Shown here piece by piece: positions 35,095 through 46,254 of a stretch of DNA of 64,000 nt. The notes under the pieces are model-generated. The model ran no database searches. It was given only the letters and a program-made list of their open reading frames with translations, and was not told where the DNA came from. The number at the start of each line of letters is the position of its first letter. Position 1 is the first letter of the stretch. This DNA is from Notolepis coatsorum (taxonomy: Eukaryota > Chordata > Actinopteri > Aulopiformes > Paralepididae). The DNA lies in contig OZ020593.1 in NCBI GenBank assembly GCA_963971535.1, positions 37,775,238 to 37,839,237 of the forward strand, in the 5' to 3' direction. The translations under genes and the position numbers were made by a program.

Positions 35095-36695
35095 GCAGTG
35101 GCAGTACTAGCTACTGGGCTTGTGCTAGCTGCCGGGGCAGTGAGGGCTGCGGGGCCTATGCTAGTAGGACTAGCTGAGGTGCTAACTGCTACAGGAGCAA
35201 AACTAGCTACTGGGCTAGTGCTAGCTGCCGGGGCAGTGAGGGCCGCGGGGCCTATGCTGGTAGGACTAGCTGAGGTGCTAACTGCTACAGGAGCAGTACT
35301 AGCTACTGGGCTTGTGCTAGCTGCCGGGGCAGTGAGGGCCGCGGGGCCTATGCTAGTAAGACTAGCTGTGGTGCTAACTGCTACAGGGACAGTACTAGCT
35401 ACTGGGCTTGTGCTAGCTGCCGGGGCAGTGAGGGCCGCGGGGCCTATGCTAGTAAGACTAGCTGTGGTGCTAACTGCTACAGGGACAGTACTAGCTACTG
35501 GGCTTGTGCTAGCTGCCGGGGCAGTGAGGACCGCGGGGCCTATGCTAACAGGACTAGCTGAGGTGCTAACTGCTACAGGAGCAGTACTAGCTACTGGGCT
35601 TGTGCTAGCTGCCGGGGCAGTGAGGGCCGCGGGGCCTATGCTAATAATAATAATAATAATAATAATACATCTATTTTATATAGCGCTTTTCCAGGTGCTC
35701 AAAGACGCTTTACATGGGCAGGAGAGACAAACTATGGCAAAACAAAAAAAAACAGAACAAAAATAATACATGACAAAAATAAAATAAAATAACACCGACA
35801 GAATTAGAGGTCAAAAGCAAGATTGAAAAGGTGAGTTTTGAGGGCTGATTTAAAAGATGTCAGGGTGTTTGCATCACGGATATGGCTGGGGAGGGCATTC
35901 CAGAGGGAGGGGGCAGCAGCAGCGAAGGCCCTGTCGCCCCAGGTCCAGAGCCTGGTCGTGGGAGGTGTTAGGAGGTTGGCATCTGCAGACCTAAGGCGAC
36001 GGGTGGGCGTGTGACGGTGGAGGAGGTCGGACAGGTAGGGAGGGGCAAGGTTGTTGAGGGCTTTGAATGTGATGAGTAGTATTTTAAAATGTATCCTGTA
36101 TTTGATTGGAAGCCAGTGGAGGTCGTGGAGGACAGGGGTGATGTGATCAGAGCGACGGGTGGAGGTGAGCATGCGGGCAGCAGAGTTTTGGACATATTGA
36201 AGTTTATTGAGGATAGTGTTTGGTGAGCCGTAGAGGATGCTGTTGCAGTAATCTAGTCGTGATGATATGAATGCATGAACCAGTGTTTCAGCAGCGGAGA
36301 GTGATAGGGAGGGGCGGAGACGAGCAATGTTCCGGAGGTGGTAGAAGGCCGATTTGGTTATGTTGTTCACATGGCGGAGGAAAGAAAGGGTGGGGTCCAG
36401 GATGATGCCAAGGTTACGGACGTGAGTGGAGGGGGTGACAATGGTACCATCAATATTTAGGGTGAAATCCTAAGAAATCCTAAGACTAGCTGTGGTGCTA
36501 ACTGCTACAGGGACAGTACTAGCTACTGGGCTTGTGCTAGCTGCCGGGGCAGTGAGGGCCGCGGGGCCTATGCTAGTAAGACTAGCTGTGGTGCTAACTG
36601 CTACAGGGACAGTACTAGCTACTGGGCTTGTGCTAGCTGCCGGGGCAGTGAGGACCGCGGGGCCTATGCTAACAGGACTAGCTGAGGTGCTAACC
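35095..36695 (-). repeat. 96-bp tandem array (32-aa unit), split by an L2
   Basis: Units (CTGCTACAGGGACAGTACTA, GCTACTGGGCTTGTGCTAGC, TGCCGGGGCAGTGAGGGCCG, CGGGGCCTATGCTAGTAAGA ...) run for nearly six copies at 35095-35641 and about two more at 36483-36695. In the minus frame each encodes SIGPAALTAPAASTSPVAST plus VPVAVSTTASLT. Confidence 0.9.
35642..36482 (-). mobile_element. L2 LINE 3' fragment inside the 96-bp array
   Basis: The minus strand encodes 188 residues of an L2 C-terminus (ITKSAFYHLRNIARLRPSLS, SSRLDYCNSILYG, HWLPIKYRIHFKILL, ending LKTHLFNLAFDL at 35804). The 3' UTR ends AAAGCGCTATATAAAATAG then (ATT)n. Open frame intact in this portion, so the insertion looks fairly recent. 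Target duplication not clear. Confidence 0.85.
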
Positions 36696-37105
36696 ACCGG
36701 TGGTCTGGCAGGTGGGGCTAAGCTAGCCTTTCTAGCACTACCAGCTCTCCGAGACCTACGCGCAGCGCGAGCTACGCTAGCAGCACTAGCTGTGGAAGCT
36801 AGGCTAACGGCTATGCTAACGGCTGGGCTAACGGCCTGGGCAGTGAAAGTTGCGGGACCAATGCTAACTGCTGCAGTGGAACTACTTGTGGAAGAGAGCG
36901 TGCTGGTAGCCATGGCTTCGTTGGGAGCAGGGGACCAGAGCGCACGAATAACCAGTCCCAGCAGGCGGTCGTATTCCGCGAGCAGTAGAGCCTGCTCTGC
37001 GCCGCACGTCGTGCTTGCACCGGAGAGCAGTGCGTGTAGCTGCATCCTCTCCCACGTGGATGAAGAGCAGAAATCTCCCTGGAAGAAGCGTTCCATGGTG
37101 AGCAA
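36470..37105 (-). CDS. Gag-like N-terminus of the LTR element
   Basis: 211-aa frame starting 63 nt inside the 5' LTR border on the minus strand. The first ~65 residues (MERFFQGDF from the second Met, WERMQLHALLSG, AEQALLLAEYDRLLGLVIRA) are ordinary, helix-prone protein sequence. The rest is Ala/Ser/Thr/Val-rich, with RRSRRAGSARKASLAPPARP in the middle and the 32-residue repeats at the end. The frame is cut by the L2 insertion. Position and helical start suit a Gag-like or structural protein, but there is no zinc knuckle. I do not recognise the family. Confidence 0.5.
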   Translation of the reverse strand: MLTMERFFQGDFCSSSTWERMQLHALLSGASTTCGAEQALLLAEYDRLLGLVIRALWSPAPNEAMATSTLSSTSSSTAAVSIGPATFTAQAVSPAVSIAVSLASTASAASVARAARRSRRAGSARKASLAPPARPPVVSTSASPVSIGPAVLTAPAASTSPVASTVPVAVSTTASLTSIGPAALTAPAASTSPVASTVPVAVSTTASLRIS

Positions 37106-37522
37106 TACGTCGTTCGCTTGGTCTCCCTCGTCCTGCTTGCTGGGTCGAATTTATGGTCGGTTTGTTCTGTAAGAATCTCGTTGTTGGTGTGTGGACCCAG
37201 GCGCAATACAGGAATGAGAGAGAGGCAGGACACAAGCGGGGTGTAGTTGAGAAAAGGCTTTACTTCACTCTTTGGAGTACAACTACAACAACAAAACAAT
37301 AAACGTACCACAGCCTAAGCCGGCAGATAAAAAATATACAACAAAGGGTACAAGCGTGAATAGCACGGAAGGGTGCTATCACAACCACAATGGTATAATA
37401 ATAATAATGTTCTGACAACAACGGACGACACAAGATACGTTTACAAACCGACAGGGAAGTAACAGGACAGCACAGAATATATAGGAGGACTAATCACACT
37501 GATTACTAACACGACACACCTG

Positions 37523-39973
37523 ATTGATTGATTGATTGATTGAAAAGTTTATTAACAGATTGCAGAATGGGTACAGTACAGTACATCTCAATACATACAA
37601 TTGTTAAGGGGATGCAGACCAGAGAAAGACTTTCGTCTTGTTTCCACCAGGGTCCCCCATTTTCAATTCATCTTCATAACATATATGACATACATGACAT
37701 ACAGATAGACAGTACTGCTACATCTATACATTTATGACATATCAGATTTGCAAATACAGTACTGTTTGTGATACAAAAGTGTCCAGAAAAGGAGTGTATA
37801 TACATTTGGCGTAGAAACTGTACATTGGAGGAGGTTGGTGGGGTGGGGTTGGGTGGGTTGGGTGAGGGCTGTACATTGGAGGTGGGGGGGGGGGGGGGGG
37901 GGTTGGGTAGGGGACACACACACATTTTACACTGTACATTGGAATGTTGACAAAGCCTTACTTGGTCATTTACTGTACAACTAGGTTAGGACATTTGTAG
38001 GGGCCAGTTTCGAATTGCAGTCTCACGTAGGTGTTTTTTGAGAGTGTTTTTGAAGGTGGGTAGTGATTCACATTCCTTTACAGCTTTAGGCAGGGCGTTC
38101 CACATTGATGTGGCATAATTGCGAAACGTGTTTAGTCCCTTGTTTGAGCCGAATCTGGGTTTTACATGATTTGTGGAGCTCCCTCTGGTGTTGTGATCGT
38201 GGTATTCACTGACCTTTGGGAAGTATTTTGACATGTACATGGGTACCTTGGTCGCGTAGTGTATCTTGTAGACCAGGCCCATTGCAAGTTGCTGTACTCT
38301 GTCGTCTACTCTAAGCCATCCTAGGTTGTCAAAGTGGGCAGGGGTGAGGTGGGTTCTAGGAGTCAGGTCAAGTAGTAGTCTGACTAGCTTGTTTTGAGAT
38401 GTTTGTAATTTGTTTTTTAGTGCCTTTGAGGTGCTTTGGTACCATGAGGTGCAAGCATAGTCGTAGTACCCTTGAATGAGTGCTCCTGCTAGAGTCTTCA
38501 GGGTATTCTTGTTTACCAGAGAGGAGATCCGGTACAAGAATCGCGTTCGTTGGTTGACTTTTTTTATTACATTGGATGCCATTTTGTCACAGGAAAGATT
38601 AGCCTCTAGGATGGAACCCAGGTAGGTAATTTCATCTTTCCTTGTGACAATATTGTCACCCACTGTAACCGAGAAGTCGTCAGTCTTGCTGAGTTTGTTA
38701 TTTGAACCGAAGAGAATGGACTCTGTTTTGCCCATGTGTAATGATAGTTTGTTGTCGGCGAGCCATATGCAGATTTTGCCTAGTTCCGAGCTGAGGGCTT
38801 TTTCAACCTGTAACTTGTTCTTGTCAGAGACCAGCAGGGCTGAGTCGTCCGCAAACAGGAACAAGTTGCAGTCACAAGCTGACGACATGTCATTTGCATA
38901 AATTAGGAATAGTAGCGGTCCTAGTATGCTTCCTTGTGGAACACCACAGCTCACTGTGAGGGGGGGGGATAGGGTACCGTTTACTTCCACCATCTGTTCC
39001 CTCCCCTCCAGGTAGGATTGTATCCAGCTCACTGATAAACTATCAAAACCAATTGCTTTTAGCTTGTCAATCAGAATGGTGTGATTGACAGTGTCGAAGG
39101 CCTTTTGTAGGTCCAGCATGACCATGCCGCAGTATTTGCCCGCGTCCACCTCTTGTTTGATGTGGTCGTTCAAGTAGAGAAGGCATGTGTCAGTGGAGTG
39201 GGATGTTCTGAAGCCAGATTGGAATTCGTAGATTAGATTTTTTTCCGCGAGGTATTTTTCGATCTGTTCGTATACTATTTTTTCCATGACTTTCGAGATG
39301 GATGTAAGGATAGAAACAGGGCGGTAGTTACCCGGGTCTAATTTGCTGCCCTTTTTGTGCAGGGGTGTTACTCTCGCAATTTTGAAGTCCTTGGGGACGT
39401 GTCCCTGTTTTATGGAGAGGTTTATTATGTGTGTGATGACTGAGGTGATGGCTGCTGCTGAGTCTCTGAGGAATTTGGAGGGGATGTTGTCATGGCCAGT
39501 GGCCTTGTTTGGTTGGAGGGCGCTCAGTTTTTTGAGTACCTCATCTGTAGTTACTATTTCCAGTTTGAAGTCGTCTTTGTGGACGCCTAGGTTCATGTAG
39601 TATGCTACTATGTGTTCTACCCCATACTGCCCTGAGTGGGAGGGTAGTTTGTTTACCAGTGTTGTGGCTATGTTTGTGAAGAAAGTGTTTAAGTAATTGG
39701 CTACATCCAGCTTGTCTGTGATGAGCGTGTTGTCCGTCTTTATGTTTATGTTTGAGAACCTGGTTTTGAGTTTTTTACTGCAGCCTAGTTGATTGTTGAG
39801 TAATTTCCAAAGTTCACGTGGTTTATTTTTGTTTTCCTCGGTTTTGTCATTGATGAAATTTTTTTTTGCAGTTTTGATCATGGAGTTTACGTCATTTCTT
39901 AGTCTGTTTCTTTCTAGTTTGAGTTCAGTCACGTGGTCTTGGAGTTCACTGCTCGTGCTTTTGGTAAGCTTTG
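37523..39973 (-). mobile_element. LINE-A, 5'-truncated 2.45-kb copy
   Basis: Sequence foreign to the LTR, bounded by ACCTG direct repeats (37518-37522 and 39974-39978). On the minus strand it holds ORF2 lacking the endonuclease, a stop near 37986, a UTR with C-rich tracts and the tail GTTAATAAACTTTTCAATCA with further CAAT units. Other LINE-A pieces lie at 13613, 17622, 30854, 46255 and 50075. Confidence 0.85.
37986..39973 (-). CDS. LINE-A reverse transcriptase (intact, N-terminally truncated)
   Basis: About 662 residues without a stop. Open frame extends upstream to an ATG at 40049, but those first 25 residues come from the LTR and the host LINE frame has no start of its own. In that numbering: helical pre-RT region (about 28-200), motif NYRPVSILTSISKVMEKIVY (241-260), motif A LDLQKAFDTVNH (312-323), motif B CGVPQGSILGPLLF (368-381), catalytic FADD (399-402), then the C-terminal region with SWYQSTSKALK and [13 protein letters not shown]. 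This is a Jockey/CR1/L2-group RT; the exact clade is uncertain. All RT catalytic residues are present, so the copy is young, but it lacks the endonuclease. Confidence 0.8.
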
Positions 39974-40433
39974 ACCTGCTGACATTAACAGTGACAACAA
40001 CATTAAACCAGACTGGGGAATAGAGTGGACAACACACACACAGGAGCATGAATGCACAGAGGGAACAAGACTAGACACTAATACAAGGTTCCAATACAAT
40101 GTAACATAACAACACAGGGAAGATAGGACTAGACAGGAACATGAAGTAACAAAACAACAAGGGGGGACTAGACACTAATACAAGGACACTAGATAATAGT
40201 GTCACAGGGATAATAGGGACACATAATAATAGGCAGCCAGGTCTTGAGCCAGGTAGGAATTAAACATTGTAAACAAAACAACACAAGGACTGAGGCCACA
40301 GTAGACAGGAGGAGTTCACTCCCCGATAATCCACAAGGTGGTGCCAGAGGGTAATGTTCGCAAGGTGGTGCCAGAGGGTAATGTTTATTGTTCAGAGAAT
40401 TCCTGAGTCCAAAGGGCAGATTATGACAATTTC

Positions 40434-40677
40434 ACCCAAAGAGAAAAAAACGTATTAATTCAAAATGATAAATGAAATGAGACAAAGATTATAAATTACA
40501 ATTACAAAAAGGACCAAATTACAATATTATGAGATTCAATTTGGAGTTATAAAGGAGGACAGAAAACTGGCGATGATGGAGATTAGAACTCTTTTTATTA
40601 ATTAGACACTTTTATTCATGTATTAGTTCTTCTTTCCTATTTTTATTTTGTGTAAATGTAACACAGAAAAGTGTAAT
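40434..40677. other. No gene
   Basis: AT-rich DNA with no recognised feature. Confidence 0.5.
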
Positions 40678-40830
40678 AACTCTGACTGACTGATTAACAA
40701 ACTAACTGACTGATTAACAAACTAACTGACTGATTATCAAACTAACTGACTGACTGATTAACAAACTAACTAACTGACTGACTGTTCAGTTGTTCTCATA
40801 TACAATCTCTCTCACTCTCACACTCACACA

Positions 40831-40905
<75 letters not shown>
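40678..40905 (+). repeat. CTGA/AACTAA tandem repeat and (CA)n
   Basis: Four to five units of CTGACTGATTAACAAACTAA (40678-40785), then (CA)n at about 40829-40902. Confidence 0.9.
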
Positions 40906-41249
40906 ACAGACAGACAGACAGAAAGAGAGGAATGAATGAATAGATGTTCTCAAGTCAAATTCTCTTCCCCCAGCAACTGACTCACACACACATAGACACA
41001 CACACACACACACACGTGCACGCCTGAGCGATAGGCACATGTAAAAACACGCACAAACAAATACGGATATGTACACTCTCTCACACACATGCACACACAC
41101 ACACGCACATACATCCACATTCCTCTCTGTCCAATATTCTGTATATTGTCCTCTCACTTTAACCCCCCCTCCCCCCCCCCCCCACTTCATTCATCTGTGT
41201 TTAATCTCACCATTCTGGAGCTCAGTGTGACATCACAGATTGAGGGACA

Positions 41250-41954
<705 letters not shown>

Positions 41955-41997
41955 AAATGTAAACATAAACGGCTCTGATAGTCTGCATGGGATGAAG

Positions 41998-42118
41998 ACA
42001 GGATGAAGGTTTGATGAAGTTGAAGGATGAAGGCAGGATGAAGGCAGGATGAAGGTTTGATGAAGTTGAAGGATGAAGGCAGGATGAAGGTTTGATGAAG
42101 TTGAAGGATGAAGGCTTG
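41998..42118 (+). repeat. GATGAAG-based minisatellite
   Basis: Tandem GGTTTGATGAAGTTGAAGGA and TGAAGGCAGGA units, about three higher-order copies. Confidence 0.85.
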
Positions 42119-42499
42119 ACGTGCCGTGGAGAGAGAGAGAGAGAAAGGAAGAGAAAAACAGCTAAGAAATTAAATGGTCTTGTCATTCAGACCTCACTCT
42201 CTCTTTTCACCCTATTTGATGTGCATCACAACCCTGTGTTTGTGTGTGTGTGTCTGTGCACGTTTTTTTTTGTCAAGCTGTCTGCCAACTTCAAATTGAC
42301 CTCTGAGTTGTCTGTGCGTGTTTGTGTACACGAGTTTGTGATGTCGTCTCCTTTGTCTGAGTGTGTGTGTGTGTCTCTCTGTGTCTCTGTGTGTGTGTGT
42401 GTGTGGTCAGTGTGGCTCCGGGCCCTTGTGCGTCAGAGGGCCTTTTTCTGTCTGTGGCCCCTTAGCAAACACATTAAGAACCATCTTATCACTGCTTAT

Positions 42500-42502
<3 letters not shown>

Positions 42503-42563
<61 letters not shown>
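42503..42563 (+). repeat. (AC)n microsatellite
   Basis: Uninterrupted AC dinucleotides about 200 bp upstream of the predicted promoter. Confidence 0.95.
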
Positions 42564-42567
<4 letters not shown>

Positions 42568-42689
42568 CCCCCTGACTAACTACATGTATACACCAAAATC
42601 TGTTTGACTACACACAGCCGCACACACAGACCGACACAAAGGCTGACGCCAAACACCTCAAATGTCACCGTGCCGCCAAAGCAGGAAGA

Positions 42690-42790
42690 GGCGGGACTAA
42701 ATCCAGACCCGGCGCTCTCTCATTGGTCCACAGCGGCCCGTCGGAGGTGAACCGGGTTTATAAAAGACGCGGACGGAGATGGAGCGTGTT
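42690..42790 (+). promoter_or_regulatory. TATA promoter of the secreted-protein gene
   Basis: TATAAAAG at 42759-42766 with an inverted CCAAT box (ATTGG, 42722-42726) about 37 bp upstream and a GC-box-like GAGGCGGGAC near 42688-42697. This predicts a start site around 42790. The local GC content is much higher than the flanking repeats. It stands 0.7 kb upstream of the signal-peptide ATG on the same strand. Inference from motifs only. Confidence 0.6.
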
Positions 42791-42820
42791 AGAACTGACA
42801 CAACGTCAGACAACACACAC

Positions 42821-42858
<38 letters not shown>

Positions 42859-43459
42859 CGACAAGCCTTTGCTCAAAGAGGCGCATCAACGGAACAACAA
42901 CAAGCGTGACGGACGAGTGGACGGACAAGACCACGGTAACTTAAAAAAGCACAGAGAAGACACTGAACGAAGGCAGGATTCTAACCTACGGACGGACGAC
43001 TGACGACTGGTTGAAGATTGAACACCAGGAGAAGAACAGGTTTTCTAAACTCATTATTTTTACCCTCGAGATCTCGCGGCAACGTCTGCAATTCAGCGGG
43101 AATTCTTATCTCGGTTCTCTGAAGAACGGTTCCACGGCCTCCCAGCCTCCCGGAGAACCTTGTCTAGAACTTGTGTAGAACGTCTCAGAGAAGGAACCTT
43201 CTGAGAATAGAACCCTCCAGAAGAAACACTCGCTTCACGACGTGACGCAGAGCAGCGGAGCTTCCAGAAGGACCAGAGGAAGATCTCGGATCAGATCTTC
43301 ATCAGATCTTCACCACTTGCAAACGGACCAGAGCAGATCCAGGGTCAGATCTTCATCACTGCAACCGACAAACGAACAGAGAGAGGTTCAGTCCCCTCAC
43401 CAAAAACAGCAGCATCATCACACGTCCCTGTCAAGGCCGAACCGGACCCATATCCAGCC
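42791..43459 (+). other. Predicted long 5' UTR of the secreted-protein gene
   Basis: About 670 nt between the predicted start site and the ATG at 43460, beginning with an (AC)n stretch (42811-42854) and then GC-balanced, non-transposon sequence. It contains the repeated AGATCTTCATCAGATCTTC motif (43295-43313) and upstream ATGs, which would limit translation. A 5' UTR intron cannot be excluded. Confidence 0.45.
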
Positions 43460-43565
43460 ATGCTGCAGAAGGGATCCGTGACGATGGTAGTCATGGTGAC
43501 GCTGATGATGATAATCGCGATCCTGCTCGGGGCTGGAGTGGAGAGTGCACCCCTCGCAGAGAGAG
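43460..43565 (+). CDS. Secreted precursor gene, coding exon 1 (signal peptide)
   Basis: ATG at 43460 opens MLQKGSVTMVVMVTLMMIIA, followed by ILLGAGVESAPLAER: a short basic N-region, a strongly hydrophobic core (residues ~8-25) and a likely signal peptidase site after Glu-Ser-Ala (A-x-A-like VESA). The exon ends AGAG|GTAAGG, a good donor, in phase 1. Intron 1 is 14.4 kb and filled with L1, LINE-A, Rex1-like and hAT copies. Exon 2 begins in the matching phase. I do not recognise the protein. Its exon layout (signal exon, acidic/helical pro-exon, tiny basic exon, basic exon ending Lys-Arg) suits a peptide-hormone precursor or a heparin-binding growth factor. Confidence 0.65.
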
Positions 43566-43718
43566 GTAAGGATGTTGTTCCTCTGAGCAAGGCACTAACG
43601 CTGCCACTGGGGTCTCGACACCGAAATGGGTTGGCAGTCATTTGATTATAATCTGCTTTCACCTCTGACCTCTCTGGTGAAACGACAAGAAAAGACAAGA
43701 AATGTATTCCTCATTCTA

Positions 43719-43719
43719 C

Positions 43720-43770
<51 letters not shown>

Positions 43771-43950
43771 CAGAAAGAAAGAGAGGGGGATGGATGGATG
43801 GATGGATGGATGGATAGAGGGATGGATGGATGGATGGAGGGAGGGATGGATGGATAGAGGGAGGGATGGAGGGATAGATGGATAGATACAGTAGATGGGT
43901 GAATGGATGGATAGATAGACGGATAGATGGATAGATGGATGGATATTAAA
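43719..43950 (+). repeat. (GAT)n and (GGAT)n microsatellites in intron 1
   Basis: (GAT)n at 43719-43770, then GGAT/AGGG/TAGA tetranucleotides to about 43950. Confidence 0.9.
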
Positions 43951-44039
43951 AAGATAAAAAAAATAAAAAGCTCATCTGTTTCATCAGATCATATCCCAAT
44001 TCCCAAATCTAATCTCAAATCCTCTCAAATCAGTCTGAC

Positions 44040-45690
44040 TACTCATTGTCTCAAACAGCCAGACAAGGATGCCCATTATCCCCTCTCCTGTTTGCAATTT
44101 CTATAGAACCTTTAGCTATGAAGTTGCGAGCGGAAGACAGGATCAGGGGAATCCATAGGGCTGGCCTAGAACACAAATTATCCCTCTATGCTGACGACCT
44201 GTTACTTTATGTGTCTGACCCCTTGGAATCGCTTCCCCATGCTCTTACCATTTTTAGAGATTTCGGCTGTATCTCTGGATATAAATTGAACATGCATAAA
44301 AGCGAGTTGTTAGCCGTTAACAGTGAAGCTGAGGAGATCTCATTTGAGGCATTTCAATTTAAGGTAGCGGATCATCTGACTTATCTAGGCATCAAGGTCA
44401 CTCGCTTACATAAAAATCTATACGAGAAAAATGTCGCACCACTCCTGGAGCGTACTAAATCAGATCTTCAAAGATGGGATAGGCTTCCCTTATCACTAAT
44501 TGGTCGTGTTAACGTTGTTAAAATGAATGTCCTGCCCAAATTTTTATATATCTTTCAGTGCGTCCCAATTTATTTACAGAGACTATTCTTTAACACACTA
44601 GATAAACAGATTTCGGCATTCATTTGGAATGGCAAACTTCCAAGGATTAGGAAGCCAGGTCAGGGGGGCTGGCCTTGCCAAATTTTCAATTTTATTATTG
44701 GGCAGCAAACACACGCGATATTCTTTACTGGATGGGGGATCGGTCGACTGAGACTCCAGCGTGGTTGCATATTGAGTCCTCCCACTGCGGAAAAACCTCA
44801 TTGCAAGATTTGATTAGCTCAGCTCTTCCGTTAAAATTAGATGCATACCGACATAACCCGATAGTGCATCACTCTCTTAGAATCAGGATACAATGTAGGA
44901 AAAGGTTCGGTCTACAATCAATGTCGTCTCGGGCACCAATCCCTTGCAATCATATGTTCCCACCGTCCCTATTGGACTCTGCTTTTAAGATCTGGAGCAA
45001 TAAGGGTATATCTAGTCTTAAAGATCTGTATATTGACAATGTTTTTGCCTCATTTACTCAGCTGACTCAAAAGCACGACATCCCCCGGACTCATTTCTTC
45101 CGCTATATGCAGATTCGTGACTTTGTACGCAACAGATATCCTAAATTTCCCAACATGCCTGAAAAAACAACTTTAGATGAATTTCTAGATGTTAATGTAT
45201 ATAGAAGGGGAGCGATTGGAGTATTGTATGATATATTGTCGACCCTACATTCCCCCTCTCTCACTATTATCAAATCACATTGGGAGGATGATCTGTCTGT
45301 AGAATTTTCGGATGAACAATGGCAATCTATTCTCCGGAATGTTCACTCTTCTTCAATATGTGCCAGACATGGGCTCATACAGTTTAAGGTGCTACACCGT
45401 CTACATTTCTCAAAGGAGAAGTTGGCTACGTTTTATCCAGGGACAGATCCTTTGTGCAATAGGTGCAAGACGATGACTGGTTCTCTCGTTCATACATTCT
45501 GGACGTGTCCAAATTTATATAACTATTGGACATCTATATTTGATACTTTTTCTGCAATATTTGGAACAAAAATTGACCCTTCACCTATAATCGCAATCTT
45601 TGGAGTGCAGTGGAGGCTGCTGACCAAATTTTTAGGTGAAGCACAAATTATTATATTATATTATATATTAAATAATATTTTTAAAACATC
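44040..45690 (+). pseudogene. L1-type LINE ORF2 fragment (RT to C-terminus), frameshifted
   Basis: The frame from 44046 reads RQGCPLSPLLFAISIEPLA (motif B region), SLYADDLLLYVSDP (catalytic YADD, residues 48-51), CISGYKLNMHKSELLAVN and LTYLGIKVTR, typical of the L1 clade of fish. A frameshift near 44680 moves into the frame of 44675-45778 (YYWAANTRDILYWM, AWLHIESSHC). The L1 C-terminal domain follows, including a Cys/His cluster (LCNRCKTMTGSLVHTFWTCP). 5'-truncated before motif A; its last ~30 residues run into a minisatellite. It lies in intron 1 of the secreted-protein gene, same strand. Confidence 0.8.
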
Positions 45691-45714
45691 CCCCACTGTG
45701 TGTCAGTGGTCAGT

Positions 45715-45895
45715 GGACACAGATGAAAACATATTAACATTAGGTGACAGCGGACCTGACCAGATGAAAACATATTAGGTGACAGCGCACCTGACCAGAT
45801 GAAATCATATTAGGTGACAGCGCACCTAATCAGATCAAAACATTTTAGGTGACAGCGCACCTGGCCAGATCAAAACATATTAGGTGAAGGTGACA
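45715..45895 (+). repeat. 35-bp tandem repeat, about 4-5 copies
   Basis: Unit TTAGGTGACAGCGCACCTGA then CCAGATGAAATCATA. It contains the small palindrome AGGTGACAGCGCACCT. Confidence 0.85.
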
Positions 45896-46250
45896 AGGAA
45901 GCCACAGACTCATACCCCCCGACACTCAACTAACCGCCTCGGACAGTCCTTCATACCAGTGGCCATCAGGCTCCACAACAGTGGGCAGCGACTGCTGCCA
46001 GACATCGACCTAGAACTAATAGGAACCCAAGTAGGACAATAACACTACCTTATGCATACTTGTGATACTGTGATACTGTGAATAATGAATAATGTATATT
46101 TCAGTTAGTTAGATAGTAAATTATATTGACCTATTTGTTTACACTGCTTGTGTTGTTTTCACTACCTGTACCCCCCCCTTCCCCCATGCTGCTATGATGC
46201 CTGAATTTCCCCAAGGGGATCAATAAAGGAATATCTTATCTTATCTTAAA
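45896..46250 (+). mobile_element. LINE 3' end with (TCTTA)n tail
   Basis: Residual coding (QSFIPVAIRLHNSGQRLLPD) followed by a UTR ending TTTCCCCAAGGGGATCAATA, AAGG and TCTTA repeats, a typical Rex1/CR1-group end. Confidence 0.65.
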
Positions 46251-46254
46251 AGGA

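Larger units (their letters stand above)
32189..37167 (-). mobile_element. Internal region of the LTR element: no pol, three tandem-repeat families
   Basis: About 5 kb between the LTRs. In element order (minus strand): a 60-nt leader, a short Gag-like start, an Ala/Ser/Thr/Val-rich coding region made of 96-bp units (split by an L2 copy), a diverged A/S-rich stretch (34000-35090), an array of ~81-108-bp units (33060-33950), an array of 33-bp units (32380-32860), then the polypurine tract. No protease, RT, RNase H or integrase motif was found in any frame. It must depend on another element's enzymes. Superfamily is likely Ty3/Gypsy-type from the G-rich tract, TAC and LTR start, but this is not proven. 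Confidence 0.75.
37168..40428 (-). mobile_element. 5' LTR of the LTR retrotransposon, split by LINE-A
   Basis: LTR sequence occupies 37168-37522 and 39979-40428 (355 + 450 = 805 bp, the same as the other LTR). The outer flank is ATTTC (40429-40433), identical to 31379-31383, giving a perfect 5-bp target duplication for the whole 9-kb structure. The LTR carries a tandem duplication of AGGTGGTGCCAGAGGGTAAT near its outer end. Confidence 0.9.

Noticed and set aside
35098-35766. 222-aa plus-strand Ala/Val/Leu repeat frame resembling a membrane protein
   Set aside because: It is the antisense of the 96-bp array (and of the L2 tail) and has no independent support.
36470-37105. Gag-like frame as a cellular Ala/Ser-rich protein
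   Set aside because: It begins 63 nt inside the 5' LTR border and ends in the element's tandem array, so it belongs to the retrotransposon.
42092-42607. 171-aa frame upstream of the promoter
   Set aside because: Runs through minisatellite, GA and (AC)n tracts with no conserved feature.
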